Assembly: GCA_963804825.1 (NCBI GenBank)
Contig: CAWDRV010000004.1
Coordinates: 62,001-126,000 of the forward strand
DNA from: JBKQVT01 sp963804825
Lineage (GTDB): Bacteria > Planctomycetota > Planctomycetia > Pirellulales > Thermoguttaceae
Direction of reading: 5' to 3'
DNA length: 64,000 bases
Shown one piece after another: positions 29,327 through 39,700 of the stretch; the stretch's first letter is position 1, and the number at the start of each line of letters is the position of its first letter. Under the pieces are notes generated by a model. The model had not been told where the DNA came from, ran no database searches, and saw only the letters and a list, made by a program, of their open reading frames with translations. A program made the translations under genes and the position numbers.

Positions 29327-30478
29327 TTAGCCTCCCCATTGCCATTCCTTGGCCGTCTGGAACATCGCCACGATGTTCTCCACGGGAACCAACGGTTGGA
29401 TATTGTGGACTGGATTGAAAACAAAGCCGCCGCCCGGCGCCAGGTCGCGGATGCGCCGTTGGACCTCGCGTCGCACCTCGGCCGTCGTGCCGTAGGGCAG
29501 CACCTTCTGCGTGTCGCAGCCGCCGCCCCAGAACGTAAGGTGTTTCCCGTACTTCTTCTTCAGTTGGGCCGTGTCCATGCCGGCCGCCGACACTTGCACC
29601 GGGTTGATGATCTCCACGCCGATCTCGATCAGGTCCGGCAGGAACGGCTCGACCGCGCCGCAGCCGTGGTAGAAGATTTTCGCCTTGGTGAGGTCTTGGA
29701 TGGCCTGGATGATCCGCGCCCAGCGCGGTTTGATCATCCGCCGGTAGAGCGCCGGCGAGATCAGCGGGCGGTCCTGGCCCGTGAGATCGTCGGCCGTGAA
29801 GTGGATGTCGATCAGATCGCCCACTTCCTTCAGAAAGCATTGTTGCGCCGTGATGATCGTGCCGGTCAGCCTTTCCAGGAACGCTTCGGCGAACTCGGGA
29901 TTGGCCACCAGGTCCATGAGCCCCTCCTCCATGCCGCGGACGCGGAGAAGTTGGTTGAACAGGTCATGCCCGCAAGGCGCCATCCCGAACAGCGCGCGGT
30001 CGCTGTCCGCGCGGAGTTGCCGCACGCGCTCACGGAGGCCCCGATAGCGGGCCGGATCGGCGGGGTCCGGCCAGGGCATCTGCCGCATGGCCTCGATCGA
30101 CGGCTCGGCCAAGGGAAACTCCTGCCAATCATAGTAGTAGCAGCCCTTGAAACGCCGGAGGGTCGCTCCAAATTCGTCCTTGAAGGAATCGCTCCGGCCT
30201 GCTTCGACGACGAACTGTGGAGCGTAGCCGGCGGGTGGATTGGCGAACACGGGAATCACGTCCACGCCGAACAGTTCCAAAACGTCGTCATCCACGACCG
30301 CGATCTGCTGCACGGTCTCCAGGGTGCGGATCGGCGCCTTGGACAACTTCAGATGATCGCGCAAAGCGGCGTACGTCGAGAGGGCAATCGACGAGACCAC
30401 GCTGCCGCCCAGATCGATCGGCAGGCGGTCGGGCGCCTCGTGATTCAACGCGGTTGCGATCCGCTCTCGTGAGTTCAT
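29327..30478 (-). CDS. Uroporphyrinogen decarboxylase (URO-D) family protein
   Basis: A 383-residue protein of the URO-D/MtaA superfamily. 'MNSRERIATALNHEAPDRLP' is the standard N-terminus. The barrel runs through 'GGSVVSSIALSTYAALRDHL', 'DLIDIHFTADDLTGQDRPL', 'KIFYHGCGAVEPFLPDLIEI', 'EIINPVQVSAAGMD' and 'LTFWGGGCDTQKVLPYGT'. The 'FYHGCGAV' His-x-Cys pattern and the absence of the haem-enzyme N-terminal loop place it with the methyltransferase-like, non-haem branch. This branch is heavily expanded in Planctomycetota and often sits in sugar catabolic loci, with mostly unknown substrates. It is first in reading order after the MITE and is separated by 46 bp from the lactonase-like gene. Confidence 0.85.
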   Translation of the reverse strand: MNSRERIATALNHEAPDRLPIDLGGSVVSSIALSTYAALRDHLKLSKAPIRTLETVQQIAVVDDDVLELFGVDVIPVFANPPAGYAPQFVVEAGRSDSFKDEFGATLRRFKGCYYYDWQEFPLAEPSIEAMRQMPWPDPADPARYRGLRERVRQLRADSDRALFGMAPCGHDLFNQLLRVRGMEEGLMDLVANPEFAEAFLERLTGTIITAQQCFLKEVGDLIDIHFTADDLTGQDRPLISPALYRRMIKPRWARIIQAIQDLTKAKIFYHGCGAVEPFLPDLIEIGVEIINPVQVSAAGMDTAQLKKKYGKHLTFWGGGCDTQKVLPYGTTAEVRREVQRRIRDLAPGGGFVFNPVHNIQPLVPVENIVAMFQTAKEWQWGG

Positions 30479-30524
30479 ATTTCTGTGGCTATTGTTGCTT
30501 GTGTCGTTTTCCCTTGTTCAGCGG

Positions 30525-31307
30525 TTAGGAATTCGCCTGCACGGTCAAGCCTTCGCCGGGCCGCAGCAGCAGGGCCTGGACCTCGGGACAGAAATGCTTG
30601 CAGGCATGGATGAATCCCGCGGGATCGCCGCCGCCTTGCTCGGCGAATGTCCAGTAATGACAGGGAACGGCGTATCGCGGCCTCGCTTGCTCGACCAACC
30701 GGGCCGCGTCGATGTGATTCATGTTCCCGAAGACCCCGTTGATGCAGGGCAAGATCACGTCGGGCTTCCGATCAATCAACGGCCGGAACAGTCCCGGACG
30801 CAGCGACGTGTCGCCCGTGAGCATCACGCGCACGCCGCCGAACTCCAGCACGAAAGCCAGCGCCGAGGGCGCATAATCGCCGTGGTCGGCCGGCGCGGTG
30901 TGAATCAGCGCCTCGCCGCAATCGTGCGTCGCATTGGCCTGCAAGAGGATTCGCCGCTCCGGCGAGATTCCGGCTTGCGTCAAGCCCTCCACGCACCCGA
31001 TCGGCGCGGCGAAACGGCAGTCGGGATTGTTCCGGGCAATCACCGGCAGGGCGTCGGGATCCAGATGATCGGTATGCTCGTGGGTCAGAACCACCAAGCC
31101 GGTTCGGACATCCTCGGCGGCAATCGGCGCCAGGGAAAGCCGCTTGAAACCATGCAAACGTTCGACCGCATCGGAAAGATACGGATCGGCATAGACGATC
31201 TTGCCGCGGTCCGTTTTGAATGCGAACCCGGCCTGGCCCAGCCACCATATCCGAACCGCTCCACGCGGCACGTCCGCCTTCAGGCTTTCTTGGAACGACA
31301 CCGTCAT
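30525..31307 (-). CDS. MBL-fold hydrolase, UlaG (L-ascorbate 6-phosphate lactonase)-like
   Basis: A 260-residue metallo-beta-lactamase fold protein. 'VRIWWLGQAGFAFKTDRGKI' starts the fold, 'VVLTHEHTDHLDPDALP' has the metal motif HxHxDH, 'PADHGDYAPSALAFVLEFGG' and 'VMLTGDTSLRPGLF' supply further metal ligands, and 'PCHYWTFAEQGGG' the last His. The WxGQAG start and length match UlaG-type lactonases and related phosphodiesterases. ATG at 31307 overlaps the stop of the upstream URO-D remnant as ATGA, and the frame is open upstream only as read-through. Probably a sugar-lactone hydrolase, given its neighbours. Confidence 0.83.
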   Translation of the reverse strand: MTVSFQESLKADVPRGAVRIWWLGQAGFAFKTDRGKIVYADPYLSDAVERLHGFKRLSLAPIAAEDVRTGLVVLTHEHTDHLDPDALPVIARNNPDCRFAAPIGCVEGLTQAGISPERRILLQANATHDCGEALIHTAPADHGDYAPSALAFVLEFGGVRVMLTGDTSLRPGLFRPLIDRKPDVILPCINGVFGNMNHIDAARLVEQARPRYAVPCHYWTFAEQGGGDPAGFIHACKHFCPEVQALLLRPGEGLTVQANS

Positions 31308-31567
31308 ACACGCCACCTCGGCGCCTCGGCCTGTTGAACGATGGGTTGCAGACTCAAACCCGCCGGACTGAGTTGACTTTGGATCCCTTTCCACTCCTCC
31401 GGGCTGAACTGGCCCCAGAGCAGCAGCGGCCGGCCGGCGGCCTGAATCTTCTTGAACGTGTCGATCAGGTCGCAAACCGGCGGCCCCGTGCCCCGGTGAT
31501 CGACGTTGATCTGCAAAACGTCGAAGGATTCGTCCTCCAGCAAAATATGGAATCGCCAATGCTTATT
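31304..31567 (-). pseudogene. C-terminal remnant of a URO-D family protein
   Basis: About 85 codons lie between the SDR stop (31563) and the lactonase start: 'KHWRFHILLEDESFDVLQIN', then 'GPPVCDLIDTFKKIQAAGRP', then 'LSPAGLSLQPIVQQAEAPRW'. This resembles the last 80-odd residues of URO-D/methyltransferase-like proteins ('..LDAIQW.P....P..DWIDLYKKIQAAGK..'), but the rest of the barrel is missing and the frame has no good start (a TTG at 31543). The 4-bp ATGA overlap with the lactonase gene is still intact, so the original gene order was probably SDR, URO-D, lactonase, with an internal deletion. A functional microprotein is the alternative. Confidence 0.5.
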
Positions 31568-32360
31568 CCGGTTTCCACTCGATCGGGCAGGTGGCCGCGG
31601 CGCCGCCGTCCACGGGAAGCACCAGCCCGGTAATCATCGACGACGCTTCGCTCGCCAGAAACACGATCGGGCCGACCAACTCGCGCGGCTGTCCGATGCG
31701 GTGCATCGGCAGCTTCGTCATCACCTGGTCCATGAATCGTTTGTTGGCGAAGATGCTCGTGGCGTTCATGTCGGTCTGAAACCAGCATGGCGCGACGGCA
31801 TTGACCCGAATCCCCCGGTCGCCCCACTCGCAGGCCAGTTCCTTGGTCAGCGCCGCGATGGCCCCCTTGGTGGAGCTGTACGCGGCGTTTCCGCGCCCCG
31901 TGCCGAGCAATCCTCCGCCGAGGGCCGACATGTTCACAATGGCGCCGCCGCCCTGGGCCAGCATCCCCCGGCCGACTTCCTTGCACATCCAGAACGTGCC
32001 GTAGTAGTTCACTTCCATGAGCCGCCGCACGGTGGCAGGCTCGATTTCGGTCGTCGGGATTCGAGCCGTGATGCCGGCGATATTGACCAGGATGTCGATC
32101 CGGCCGAAGTCGCGATGAATCTGCTCGACCGTCGCGCGCACGGCCGCCTCGTCCGCCACGTCGCAGCCGTAGGCGATCGCGCGACGGCCCAGGGCCATGA
32201 TCTCGCCGACGGTGCCGCCGCCTCGCTCTCGGTCGAGGTCGATGACCGCGACATCGGCGCCGTGCGCGGCAAGTCCGACGGCGGCAGCCCGGCCAAGCCC
32301 CCGTGCCGCCCCCGTGACCACGCCGATCTTTCCGGTCAAGTCAAAGAGGTTCGTATTCAT
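31563..32360 (-). CDS. SDR family oxidoreductase
   Basis: A 265-residue classical SDR. 'VTGAARGLGRAAAVGLA' is the cofactor loop, 'VIDLDRERGG' has an acidic residue after strand 2, which favours NAD, 'ILVNIAGITARIPTTEI' the NxAG strand, 'AYSSTKGAIAALTKELACEW' the catalytic Tyr-x3-Lys, and 'VNAVAPCWFQTDMNA' with 'GPIVFLASEASSMITGLVLP' complete it. Similar to gluconate 5-dehydrogenase/KduD-type enzymes. It lies directly upstream of the URO-D remnant and lactonase in one minus-strand run. Which sugar acid it uses is not visible. Confidence 0.87.
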   Translation of the reverse strand: MNTNLFDLTGKIGVVTGAARGLGRAAAVGLAAHGADVAVIDLDRERGGGTVGEIMALGRRAIAYGCDVADEAAVRATVEQIHRDFGRIDILVNIAGITARIPTTEIEPATVRRLMEVNYYGTFWMCKEVGRGMLAQGGGAIVNMSALGGGLLGTGRGNAAYSSTKGAIAALTKELACEWGDRGIRVNAVAPCWFQTDMNATSIFANKRFMDQVMTKLPMHRIGQPRELVGPIVFLASEASSMITGLVLPVDGGAAATCPIEWKPE

Positions 32361-32507
32361 GGGCTTTGCGATCGACTACCCGTCCCCAAGGCAATCGCAC
32401 GCCGCGTTGCCGGGAAACCACGTGATCGAGGCCACGGTCCATGGTACCAGAGCCGGAATCGAGAGTCCTCTCGAATTCTGCATGAGTATCTCTCGATTCG
32501 TGACATT

Positions 32508-33977
32508 TCAGGGCCCTGGACGAAGCACTTCGCGCGAGTCGCCCGGCTCGCGTCGCAGGCGGAGCCAGTCGGTATGGAAAATGCCGTCGCGATCGGTGCG
32601 GCGGTACGTATGTGCGCCGAAGTAGTCGCGCTGCGCCTGGAGCAGATTGGCCGGCAATCGTTCCGAGCGGTAGCCGTCGTAGTAGGCCAAGGCCGCGGCG
32701 AAGGCGGGCGTGGGAATGCCCAAGGCGACGGCCGTTGTGACGACGTTGCGCCACGGCGCTTGCGCGTGGTTGACGACTTCCGAAAAATAGGCGCCAGCAG
32801 GAGGTTTTCCAGGTCCGGCGCGGCGTCGAAGGCTTCTTTGATCCGCTGGAGGAACACGGCGCGAATGATGCAGCCGCCGCGCCACAGCATGGCGATCGGT
32901 CCGAATTGCAGCGGCCAGCCGTGCTCGCGGGCCGCGGCCCGCATCTGGACGAACCCCTGGGCGTAGCTGCAAATTTTCGAGGCGTAAAGCGCCTGGCGCA
33001 CTTCCTCGACGAACGTGTCGCGGCAGCCGGCGAACGTCTCCGACGGCCCGCGGAGCACCCGGCCGGCGCGAACACGCGCGTCTTTCATGGCCGACAGCGA
33101 CCGGGCGTAAACGGCTTCGGTCACCAGCGTGCTCGGCACTCCCAGGTCGAGCGCCAATTGGCTCATCCACTTGCCGGTGCCCTTGGCGCCGGCGGCGTCG
33201 AGAATCTTATCGACCAGGAAGCCGCCGGCCTCGGGGTCTTGGACGCTGAAAATATCCCGCGTGATTTCGACCAGGTAACTGTTCAACTCGCCCTCGCACC
33301 ACCGGCTGAAAACGTCGTACAGTCGATCGTTGTCGAGTCCCAGGGCCTGCTTGAGCATCCAATAGGCCTCGCAGATGAGCTGCATGTCGGCGTATTCGAT
33401 GCCGTTGTGGACCATTTTGACGTAGTGGCCGGCGCCGCGCGGGCCGACCCATTCGCAGCAGGGGATATCCTGTTTCGGCCCGACCTTGGCCGCGATGGCT
33501 TGAAAGATCGGCCGGACCAGGGGCCATGCGTTGTCGCTACCGCCGGGCATCAGGCTGGGGCCGCGCCGTGCGCCTTCCTCGCCGCCGGACACGCCCGTGC
33601 CCACGTAAAGCAGGCCCTTGGATTCGACGTAGCGCGTGCGGCGTTCGGTGTCGGAGAAATGGGTGTTGCCGCCGTCGATGATCACGTCGCCGGGCGCCAG
33701 GAGCGGAATCAGGGCGTCGATGCATTGATCGACCGGCGCGCCGGCTTGCACCATGAGCATCACCTTGCGCGGCCGCCGCAAACTGCCGACCAATGCCCCG
33801 AGGCTATGACAGCCGACGAAGTTCTTGCCCTTGGCGCGACCGGCCAACAGGTCATCGACCTTGCCGGCGGTGCGATTGAAGACGGCGACGGAAAAGCCCC
33901 GGCTCTCGATGTTCAGCGCCAGGTTTTCGCCCATGACGCCTAAGCCGATCAGTCCGATGTCGCATGGTTGGTCCATG
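32508..33977 (-). CDS. gnd: 6-phosphogluconate dehydrogenase, decarboxylating (frameshifted)
   Basis: About 489 residues after repair, the usual length for the long form. 'DIGLIGLGVMGENLALNIES' is the NADP fold, 'LMVQAGAPVD' and 'DGGNTHFSDTERR' the first substrate motifs, 'VGTGVSGGEEGARRGPSLMP' the hinge, 'GHYVKMVHNGIEYADMQLIC' carries the catalytic Lys and substrate His/Asn, and the tail 'AQRDYFGAHTYRRTDRDG' binds across the dimer. The frame breaks near 32795 between 'LLLAP' and 'YFSEVV', consistent with one missing C in a short C run. ATG at 33977 ('MDQPCDIGLIG'). It makes ribulose-5-phosphate, CO2 and NADPH from 6-phosphogluconate. Neighbouring HAD and PPi-PFK genes suggest a central-carbon cluster. 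Confidence 0.93.
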
Positions 33978-34025
33978 GTCGAATACCCCGTGTTTTTCCT
34001 TATTGGCGTTACGTTGTTGCGTGCG

Positions 34026-34100
34026 GAAAAAGGGGACAGTCCCCATTTGCCGGAACGGCCCGAAGGGTGCTTCGCACAAATGGGGACTGTCCCCTTTTTC
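34026..34100. repeat. 24-bp inverted repeat between gnd and the HAD gene
   Basis: The arm starting GAAAAAGGGGACAGTCCCC (34026-34049) and its exact reverse complement (34077-34100) are separated by 27 bp. Each arm contains the small palindrome GGGGACAGTCCCC. This looks like another interspersed REP family. It lies upstream of gnd and downstream of the HAD gene on the minus strand; because the outer arms run through A/T tracts it could also work as a terminator. Confidence 0.7.
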
Positions 34101-34123
34101 CCTCCAAGATCGTGCAAGTTCAT

Positions 34124-34996
34124 TTAGGCTTTGTCCAACACCGGCCAAGGCGGCGCCTCGGGCAGGTGGCGATCGAACTCGGCCACGATCCGCTCCTGAT
34201 AGTCGCCGGCGAACGTGCCCGCGAAAAATCGCTCGATCCCTTCGTCGAAGAACCGTTGCCAACTCGATTCTTCGTCGCCGGGATTAATCGGATAAAAGAG
34301 GGCGTGGTTGGCCCTGGCCGCCCGATAATCACCCGGCGCGTCGCCGATCATCAGCGCGTGGCCGGGCGGATACTGCGAGGCGCACCCCAGGCATTCCTCC
34401 TTCGTGCCGATCTCCTGGCCGCAGACGACGGCCACGAAACCGTCCAAGTCGTGCTCTTTCCACTCGCGGACCAGCGCTTCGTGCGGCGTCGCCGAAACCA
34501 CGATGATGTCGGCCCGCCGGCAGAGCGCGGCGATGCTTTCGCGGACCATCGGGAACGGCGGCACGCCGTGAACGAGCGACTCGACCGACCGGTTGATGGC
34601 CAGCGACCACTCCAAAATGTTTTTCAACTCGCCCGAGTGGGTTTCGTCCACGGCCTTTTGCAGCGCCGGGTTGCCGAGCTTGGTTTCCCGGGCGATCCAA
34701 TCGGTGAGGACCCGGGGAATCTCGATGTTCACGCCGCGAGCCCGGACCTCCGGCCGGCGCCGAAGCCACTGGAGCGTTTCGACCAGCGCGGGAAACCGGT
34801 TGATGCCGCGGCTGCGCGAATACAAATTGACGAACTCGGCCGCCTCCCGGGCGAACTTGCTGACGCCCTGCAAGCCCATGTAGCCGATCGTGTTCGGAAT
34901 AAAGCACTCCTTGTGCTTCACCTCCATCGTATCAAAGGCGCAGCCGTCGGAATCGACGCCGACGAGAAACTCTTGGGTGCGGGTGAATTCCAACAT
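34124..34996 (-). CDS. HAD superfamily hydrolase
   Basis: A 290-residue phosphatase-type HAD. 'LVGVDSDGCAFDTMEVKHKE' is motif I (DxDGxxxDT; nucleophile and acid Asp), 'DIIVVSATPHEALV' motif II, and 'GHALMIGDAPGDYRAARANH' motif IV with the metal-binding Asp pair. A large cap (residues about 20-140) separates motifs I and II, as in C1-capped phosphoglycolate-phosphatase-like enzymes. Substrate unknown. Its stop is 23 bp from the inverted repeat and its start is 3 bp from the end of the phosphofructokinase gene, so the two are probably one transcript. Confidence 0.85.
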   Translation of the reverse strand: MLEFTRTQEFLVGVDSDGCAFDTMEVKHKECFIPNTIGYMGLQGVSKFAREAAEFVNLYSRSRGINRFPALVETLQWLRRRPEVRARGVNIEIPRVLTDWIARETKLGNPALQKAVDETHSGELKNILEWSLAINRSVESLVHGVPPFPMVRESIAALCRRADIIVVSATPHEALVREWKEHDLDGFVAVVCGQEIGTKEECLGCASQYPPGHALMIGDAPGDYRAARANHALFYPINPGDEESSWQRFFDEGIERFFAGTFAGDYQERIVAEFDRHLPEAPPWPVLDKA

Positions 34997-34999
34997 GAT

Positions 35000-36284
35000 T
35001 TACTTGCGATAGGCTTGAGGCACGTACGGGGACAATGTTTTCGGGGCGCGGGCGTCGGTGAACCGCGCGGTGCGCGGCCGGCCGCCGACCATCGGCAGCG
35101 CCACGCTTTCCTGGCCCACCAACGGCATGGCGTAGCGAACGAAGTCGTCCGTCACGTCGCTTCCGCTCGGGGCGATCCACGCGGCCGGGAACGTTCGCTC
35201 GCTGTTGGCCACCTCGGCCAGCGGGACCTTGTCGTATCGGACGCGGTAGACGCCGCCCGGCTCGCGGAGGATCGTGGCCATGTAGCCGCCTTGGTCCGAC
35301 GCGGCCAGTTCGACGGCCTTTTGACCCACCCGATACGCTTCGTCCAGATCGACCGCGGAAGCGTAGGCCATCGAATGCCGTTGATCGGTGCCGGGCACGT
35401 TGGCCCGCGCGGCCCCGGCGGCGGCCAGACCGGCCTCGTTGAGATAATTCACGACGACCTGGGCGACCGTGGTCTGGCCCGAACCGAACTGGACGTGGCC
35501 GAACGAGTCGCGCGACTGGCCGAGCGGGCCGACGTTCGAGCCCCTCGCTCACCACCACGATCGCACGGCCGTCGCGGCGCAACTGGTCGTTCACCTCGTC
35601 GGCGATTTGCGCGAGCGAGCGGGGTCTTTCGGTGAGATAGATCTTCAGCGGCCACTGCCGGGCGGGATCGGCCAATCGGGCCGCGGCCGGAATGAAACCG
35701 ATCCGGCGGCCCATCGCCTGCATCACCAACACCGGATCGGCCGGCGCCGAGCCGCGGTTTTCCTCGTTGGCGTAGTGAACCATGTTCAGCCAGTAACGGG
35801 CTACCGAACCGTAACCCGGCGTATGGTCGATCAGCTTGAACTCGCCGTCGCCCACGTCGTTGTCGATCGTCTTCGGCACGCCGACGACGACCAGGTCCAG
35901 CCCTCGTTGGTGGGCCAGCCTGGCGATCTTGTCGGCCGTGTCCATCGAGTCGTTGCCGCCGATATAGAGGAAGCAGCCGATCCGATGCGCCCGCACGACC
36001 TCGATCACGCGGTCGAAATCTTCGGTCTGCCCCTCCTTGAGCTTATAGCGGCACGTGCCGATCGAACCCGCGGCGGGCGTATAGCGGAGCAGTCCGATCT
36101 CCTCCGCCGGCTGGGCCGACAGGTCGATCAATTCTTCCTGAAGCACGCCTTCGATGCCGTGCCGGGCGCCGTAGACGATGCCGATCGAATCGAGTTGGCG
36201 GGCGGTTTCGACGATGCCCTGGAGGCTGCTATTGATGACCGGCGTAGGACCGCCGCTTTGCGCCACGACCAAATTGCGTATCAT
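35000..36284 (-). CDS. pfp: Diphosphate-type 6-phosphofructokinase (frameshifted)
   Basis: About 427 residues after repair. 'VAQSGGPTPVINSSLQGIV' is the phosphodonor site, 'LYIGGNDSMDTADKIA' the GGxDS motif with Asn before Asp, 'VVGVPKTIDNDVGDGE' the catalytic stretch (the Lys of PKTIDND is the hallmark of PPi-dependent enzymes; ATP enzymes have Gly), and 'VMQAMGRRIGFIPAAARLAD' the fructose-6-phosphate site. The frame breaks near 35545 after 'VVVSEG', consistent with one extra G in a GGGG run, and resumes as 'NVGPLGQSRDSFGHV'. ATG at 36284. It interconverts fructose-6-phosphate and fructose-1,6-bisphosphate using PPi, reversibly. Confidence 0.9.
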
Positions 36285-36305
36285 CGTTTTCTCGGCCCGT
36301 TTGAG

Positions 36306-36436
36306 TTTCTGTTGCGGAAAGTCGGGTGCCACTGGCTGCTTGTCAGCCAGTGTCGCAAAACGGCCGACAAAAGCACTGGCTGACAAGCAGCCAGTGGCAC
36401 CCGACCAGCTCATTTCCGACTTTCCGCAACAGGTAC
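36306..36436. repeat. Nested inverted-repeat element (REPIN-like, family with TTTCTGTTGCGGA ends)
   Basis: Outer arms GTTGCGGAAAGTCGG (36311-36325) and CCGACTTTCCGCAAC (36416-36430) are exact inverts. Nested inside are 32-bp perfect inverted arms 36321-36352 and 36374-36405, each containing CACTGGCTG palindromes. The whole 120 bp can fold into one long hairpin. The outer end TTTCTGTTGCGGA is shared with the element at 52853-52980, whose core is unrelated. Confidence 0.75.
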
Positions 36437-36753
36437 TATTGAGTTGTCCTGCGCAAAAACTCGGTCCCCGTTATTCTGTACGCAGTTACGTCCGTCGGCA
36501 AGTGGGCTGCTTCCGGCCGGGCTGGCGAATGCTGGGACCGGGAAGCAACTCGCTTGGATGGCGCCGATGGGAAGACTCCCAAGGTTGCCGGAACAGGGCG
36601 ATGGTGCTCCGGAGACGGCCGAGCATCACGCTCCGCAACTCCTTGACAGGGAATGAGAACGGGGTTATTGATAAGGACTTGTAGGGGGCGAAGCCCCGGG
36701 ACGGCCATTTTTCACCCACGGATCTTGCGGAAAACGCAAAGAGGAAAAGGACC
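36437..36753. other. Non-coding leader of the GH106 gene
   Basis: I find no gene. A perfect TTGACA at 36643-36648 is followed at 17 bp by TATTGA, a weak -10. Downstream, GGGGC-GAA-GCCCC (36685-36697) and a TTTTT at 36708-36712 could make a small attenuator-like hairpin. A good ribosome site, GAGGAAAAGG, precedes the ATG at 36754. Confidence 0.4.
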
Positions 36754-39700
36754 ATGAACACCTGGAGAGCGATTCTTGTCACGTTGGGTGTCCTGCTCGC
36801 TACGGCTTGGGCACGGGGCGGCGATTTGGACGACAAGTCCACCCTGGATCTGGCCGAGCGACGGGTGCTGCCGGCGGCGACGGCGCCGGTCGGCGATCTG
36901 GCCAAGGAGTTCGCTTCCCCGCCCGGCGCGGCCCGGCCCTGGGTCTATTGGTTCTGGCTTGGCGGCAACATCAACCGCGAAGGCATCACGGCCGACCTGG
37001 AGGCGATGAAGCGGGAGGGCATCGGCGGCGTGCTGATCATGGAGGTCGATCAGGGCGCGCCTGCGGGGCCGGCACGGTTCGGCAGCCCGGCGTGGCGCGA
37101 GTTGTTCAAGTTCGTCTGCTCCGAGGCGCACCGGCTGGGGCTGGAGGTGAACATGAACAACGACGCCGGCTGGTGCGGCAGCGGCGGCCCGTGGATCACG
37201 CCCGAGCTGTCGATGCAGAAGGTGGTTTGGAGCGAGACGCGCGTGGAAGGCCCGCGGCGCTTCGAGGCGGTCTTGCCCCGGCCGCAGGCGATGGCGAATT
37301 TCTACCGCGACATCGCCGTGCTGGCCGTGCCCCAACCCGCCGGCGACGACGTGAAACTCTCCGAGCGTTCGCCCAAGGTGACGACCAGCGACGGCCAGAC
37401 CGTGGAGGCCAAGAAGCTCTTTGACCGCAATACGCCGACGGCCATGACGCTGCCGCGGCCCGAGCGCGGCAAGCCGCAATACGTGCAGTTCGAGTTGGAA
37501 AAGCCGATGCCGGCCCGCTCGCTGTCGCTGACGATCCAGGGCGGCGCGGGGGACATCGTCACCCGCGGCGCCTTGCAGGTTTCCGAGGACGGGCGGACGT
37601 TCCGGACGGTTCGCGAGTTTGCCGGCCCGCCGGGGGTCTTGACCCTCGACTTTCCTGAAGTCTCGGCGCGGCTGTTCAGGATCCTTTTCACGGAGGAGTC
37701 GTTCTGGCTCGACAGGCTGGGGGTTGGCCAGGTGGAAATCGCCTCGGGCTACCGACTGGAAGATTTCCAAGGCAAGACGGCGCTGGTCACGCGGCACATG
37801 GTCGCGCCGGCCCAATGGCCGGAGGCCCCGCCGGGTGTCGCCATCCCGCACCGACAGATCGTGGATCTCACCGCGGCCATGGACCGCGGCGGCCGGGTCA
37901 CGTGGGACGTGCCCGCCGGCAAGTGGCTCCTGCTGCGGTTCGGCCACACGACCACCGGCGTGGAGAACCATCCGGCCCCGGTGGGCGGCCTCGGCCTGGA
38001 GTGCGACAAGCTCAGCAAGGAAGCCGCCGAGGTGCACTTCAACGCCTTGATGGGCAAGCTCATCGCCGACTCGGAGCCGTTGGCGGGCCAGGGCCGCACG
38101 CTGGTCTCCACGCACATCGACAGTTGGGAGGTCGGCTCGCAGAACTGGACGCCGCGGATGCGCGAGGAGTTCCGCAAGCGGCGCGGCTACGATCTGCTGC
38201 CGCTGATGGCCGTGCTGACCGGCCGCGTGGTCGATAGCCGCGAGGTCTCCGAGCGTTTTCTCTGGGACCTGCGGCAGACGGTCTCGGACATGCTCGTGGA
38301 AAACTATGCCGGCCACATCCGCCGCTTGGCCAACCGGCATGGGCTGCGCCTCTCGATCGAAGCCTACGACGACTGCCCTTGCGACGAGATGACCTACGCC
38401 GGCCAGGCGGACGAGCCGATGGCCGAGTTCTGGTCGTGGGAGAAGTTCGCCGCGGCCTACAGTTGCACGGAGATGTCGTCTTCGGCCCACACCTACGGCA
38501 AACGCATCCTCGGCGCCGAGGCTTTTACGGCCAACGACCACGAACGGTGGCAGGGGCACCCGGCCGCCGTGAAGGACCTCGGCGATTGGGCGTTCTGCGA
38601 GGGGATCAACCGATTCGTGTTCCACCGTTACGCGATGCAGCCGTGGCCCCAGCGGCGGCCCGGCATGTGCATGGGCCCCTGGGGGCTGCACTACGAACGG
38701 ACGGAGACCTGGTGGGACCACTTGAAGCCTTGGCACGAGTACCTTGCCCGCTGCCAGTACCTGCTGCGTCAGGGCCTGTTCGTGGCCGACATTTGTTACC
38801 TCCAGCCCGAGGGCGCGCCGCGGCGTTTTTCGCCGCCGGCCGACGCGGCCGACCTGCCGCCGGGCATGACGCCGCCGCCGGGCGTCGCGGCCGCGACGTA
38901 CTATCGGCCCGGCTACAATTTCGACGGCTGCACGCCTGAAGTGGTGTTGACCCGCATGACGGTCCGCGACGGCCGCATCCTGCTTCCCGACGGCATGAGC
39001 TACCGCGTCCTGGTGTTGCCGGCCGTGGAAAGCATGACCCCCGCGCTCTTGCGCGAGATCAAGGAGTTGGTCGAGGCCGGGGCCACGGTGGTCGCCCCGT
39101 CGCGGCCGCAGAAGTCGCCGAGCCTGACCGATTACCCGAACTGCGATGCCCAGGTGCGGAAGCTGACCGAAGCGTTGTGGGCCAACCCGCGCGTGGTGAC
39201 CGGCAAGTCGGCCCAGCAGTGGTTGGCCCGGCAGGGCGTGCCGCCGGACTTCCAGTCCGGCCGGCCGCTGCGCTATATCCACCGCCATCTGCCGGAGGCC
39301 GACGTGTACTTCGTCGCCAACGGCGGCCCGGAGAGCTTCGAGACGACGTGCTGCTTCCGCGTCACCGGCAAACAGCCGGAACTCTGGCACCCCGAGACCG
39401 GACGGATCACGCCGCTGGCCGCCTACGAGGAAAAACAGGGCTGCACGCGCGTGCCGCTCCATTTTGGGCCCGTCGAGTCCGTGTTCGTCGTCTTCCGTCA
39501 CGCGGCGGCCGCACCCGGCCAGCGCGTGGTCTCCGTCACGCGCGACGGGCAGGAATTGCTGGGCCAAGCCTCGCGCGGGCCGCAGCCCGGCGGCGATCTG
39601 CCCGCCTTCGACCTGCTGCGCCAGGAAGTCTCGCAGCCGGGCACGTACGTCGTCCGAACTGCTGCCGGGCGCCGGCGCGAAATCTCCGTGCCGGCGCTGC

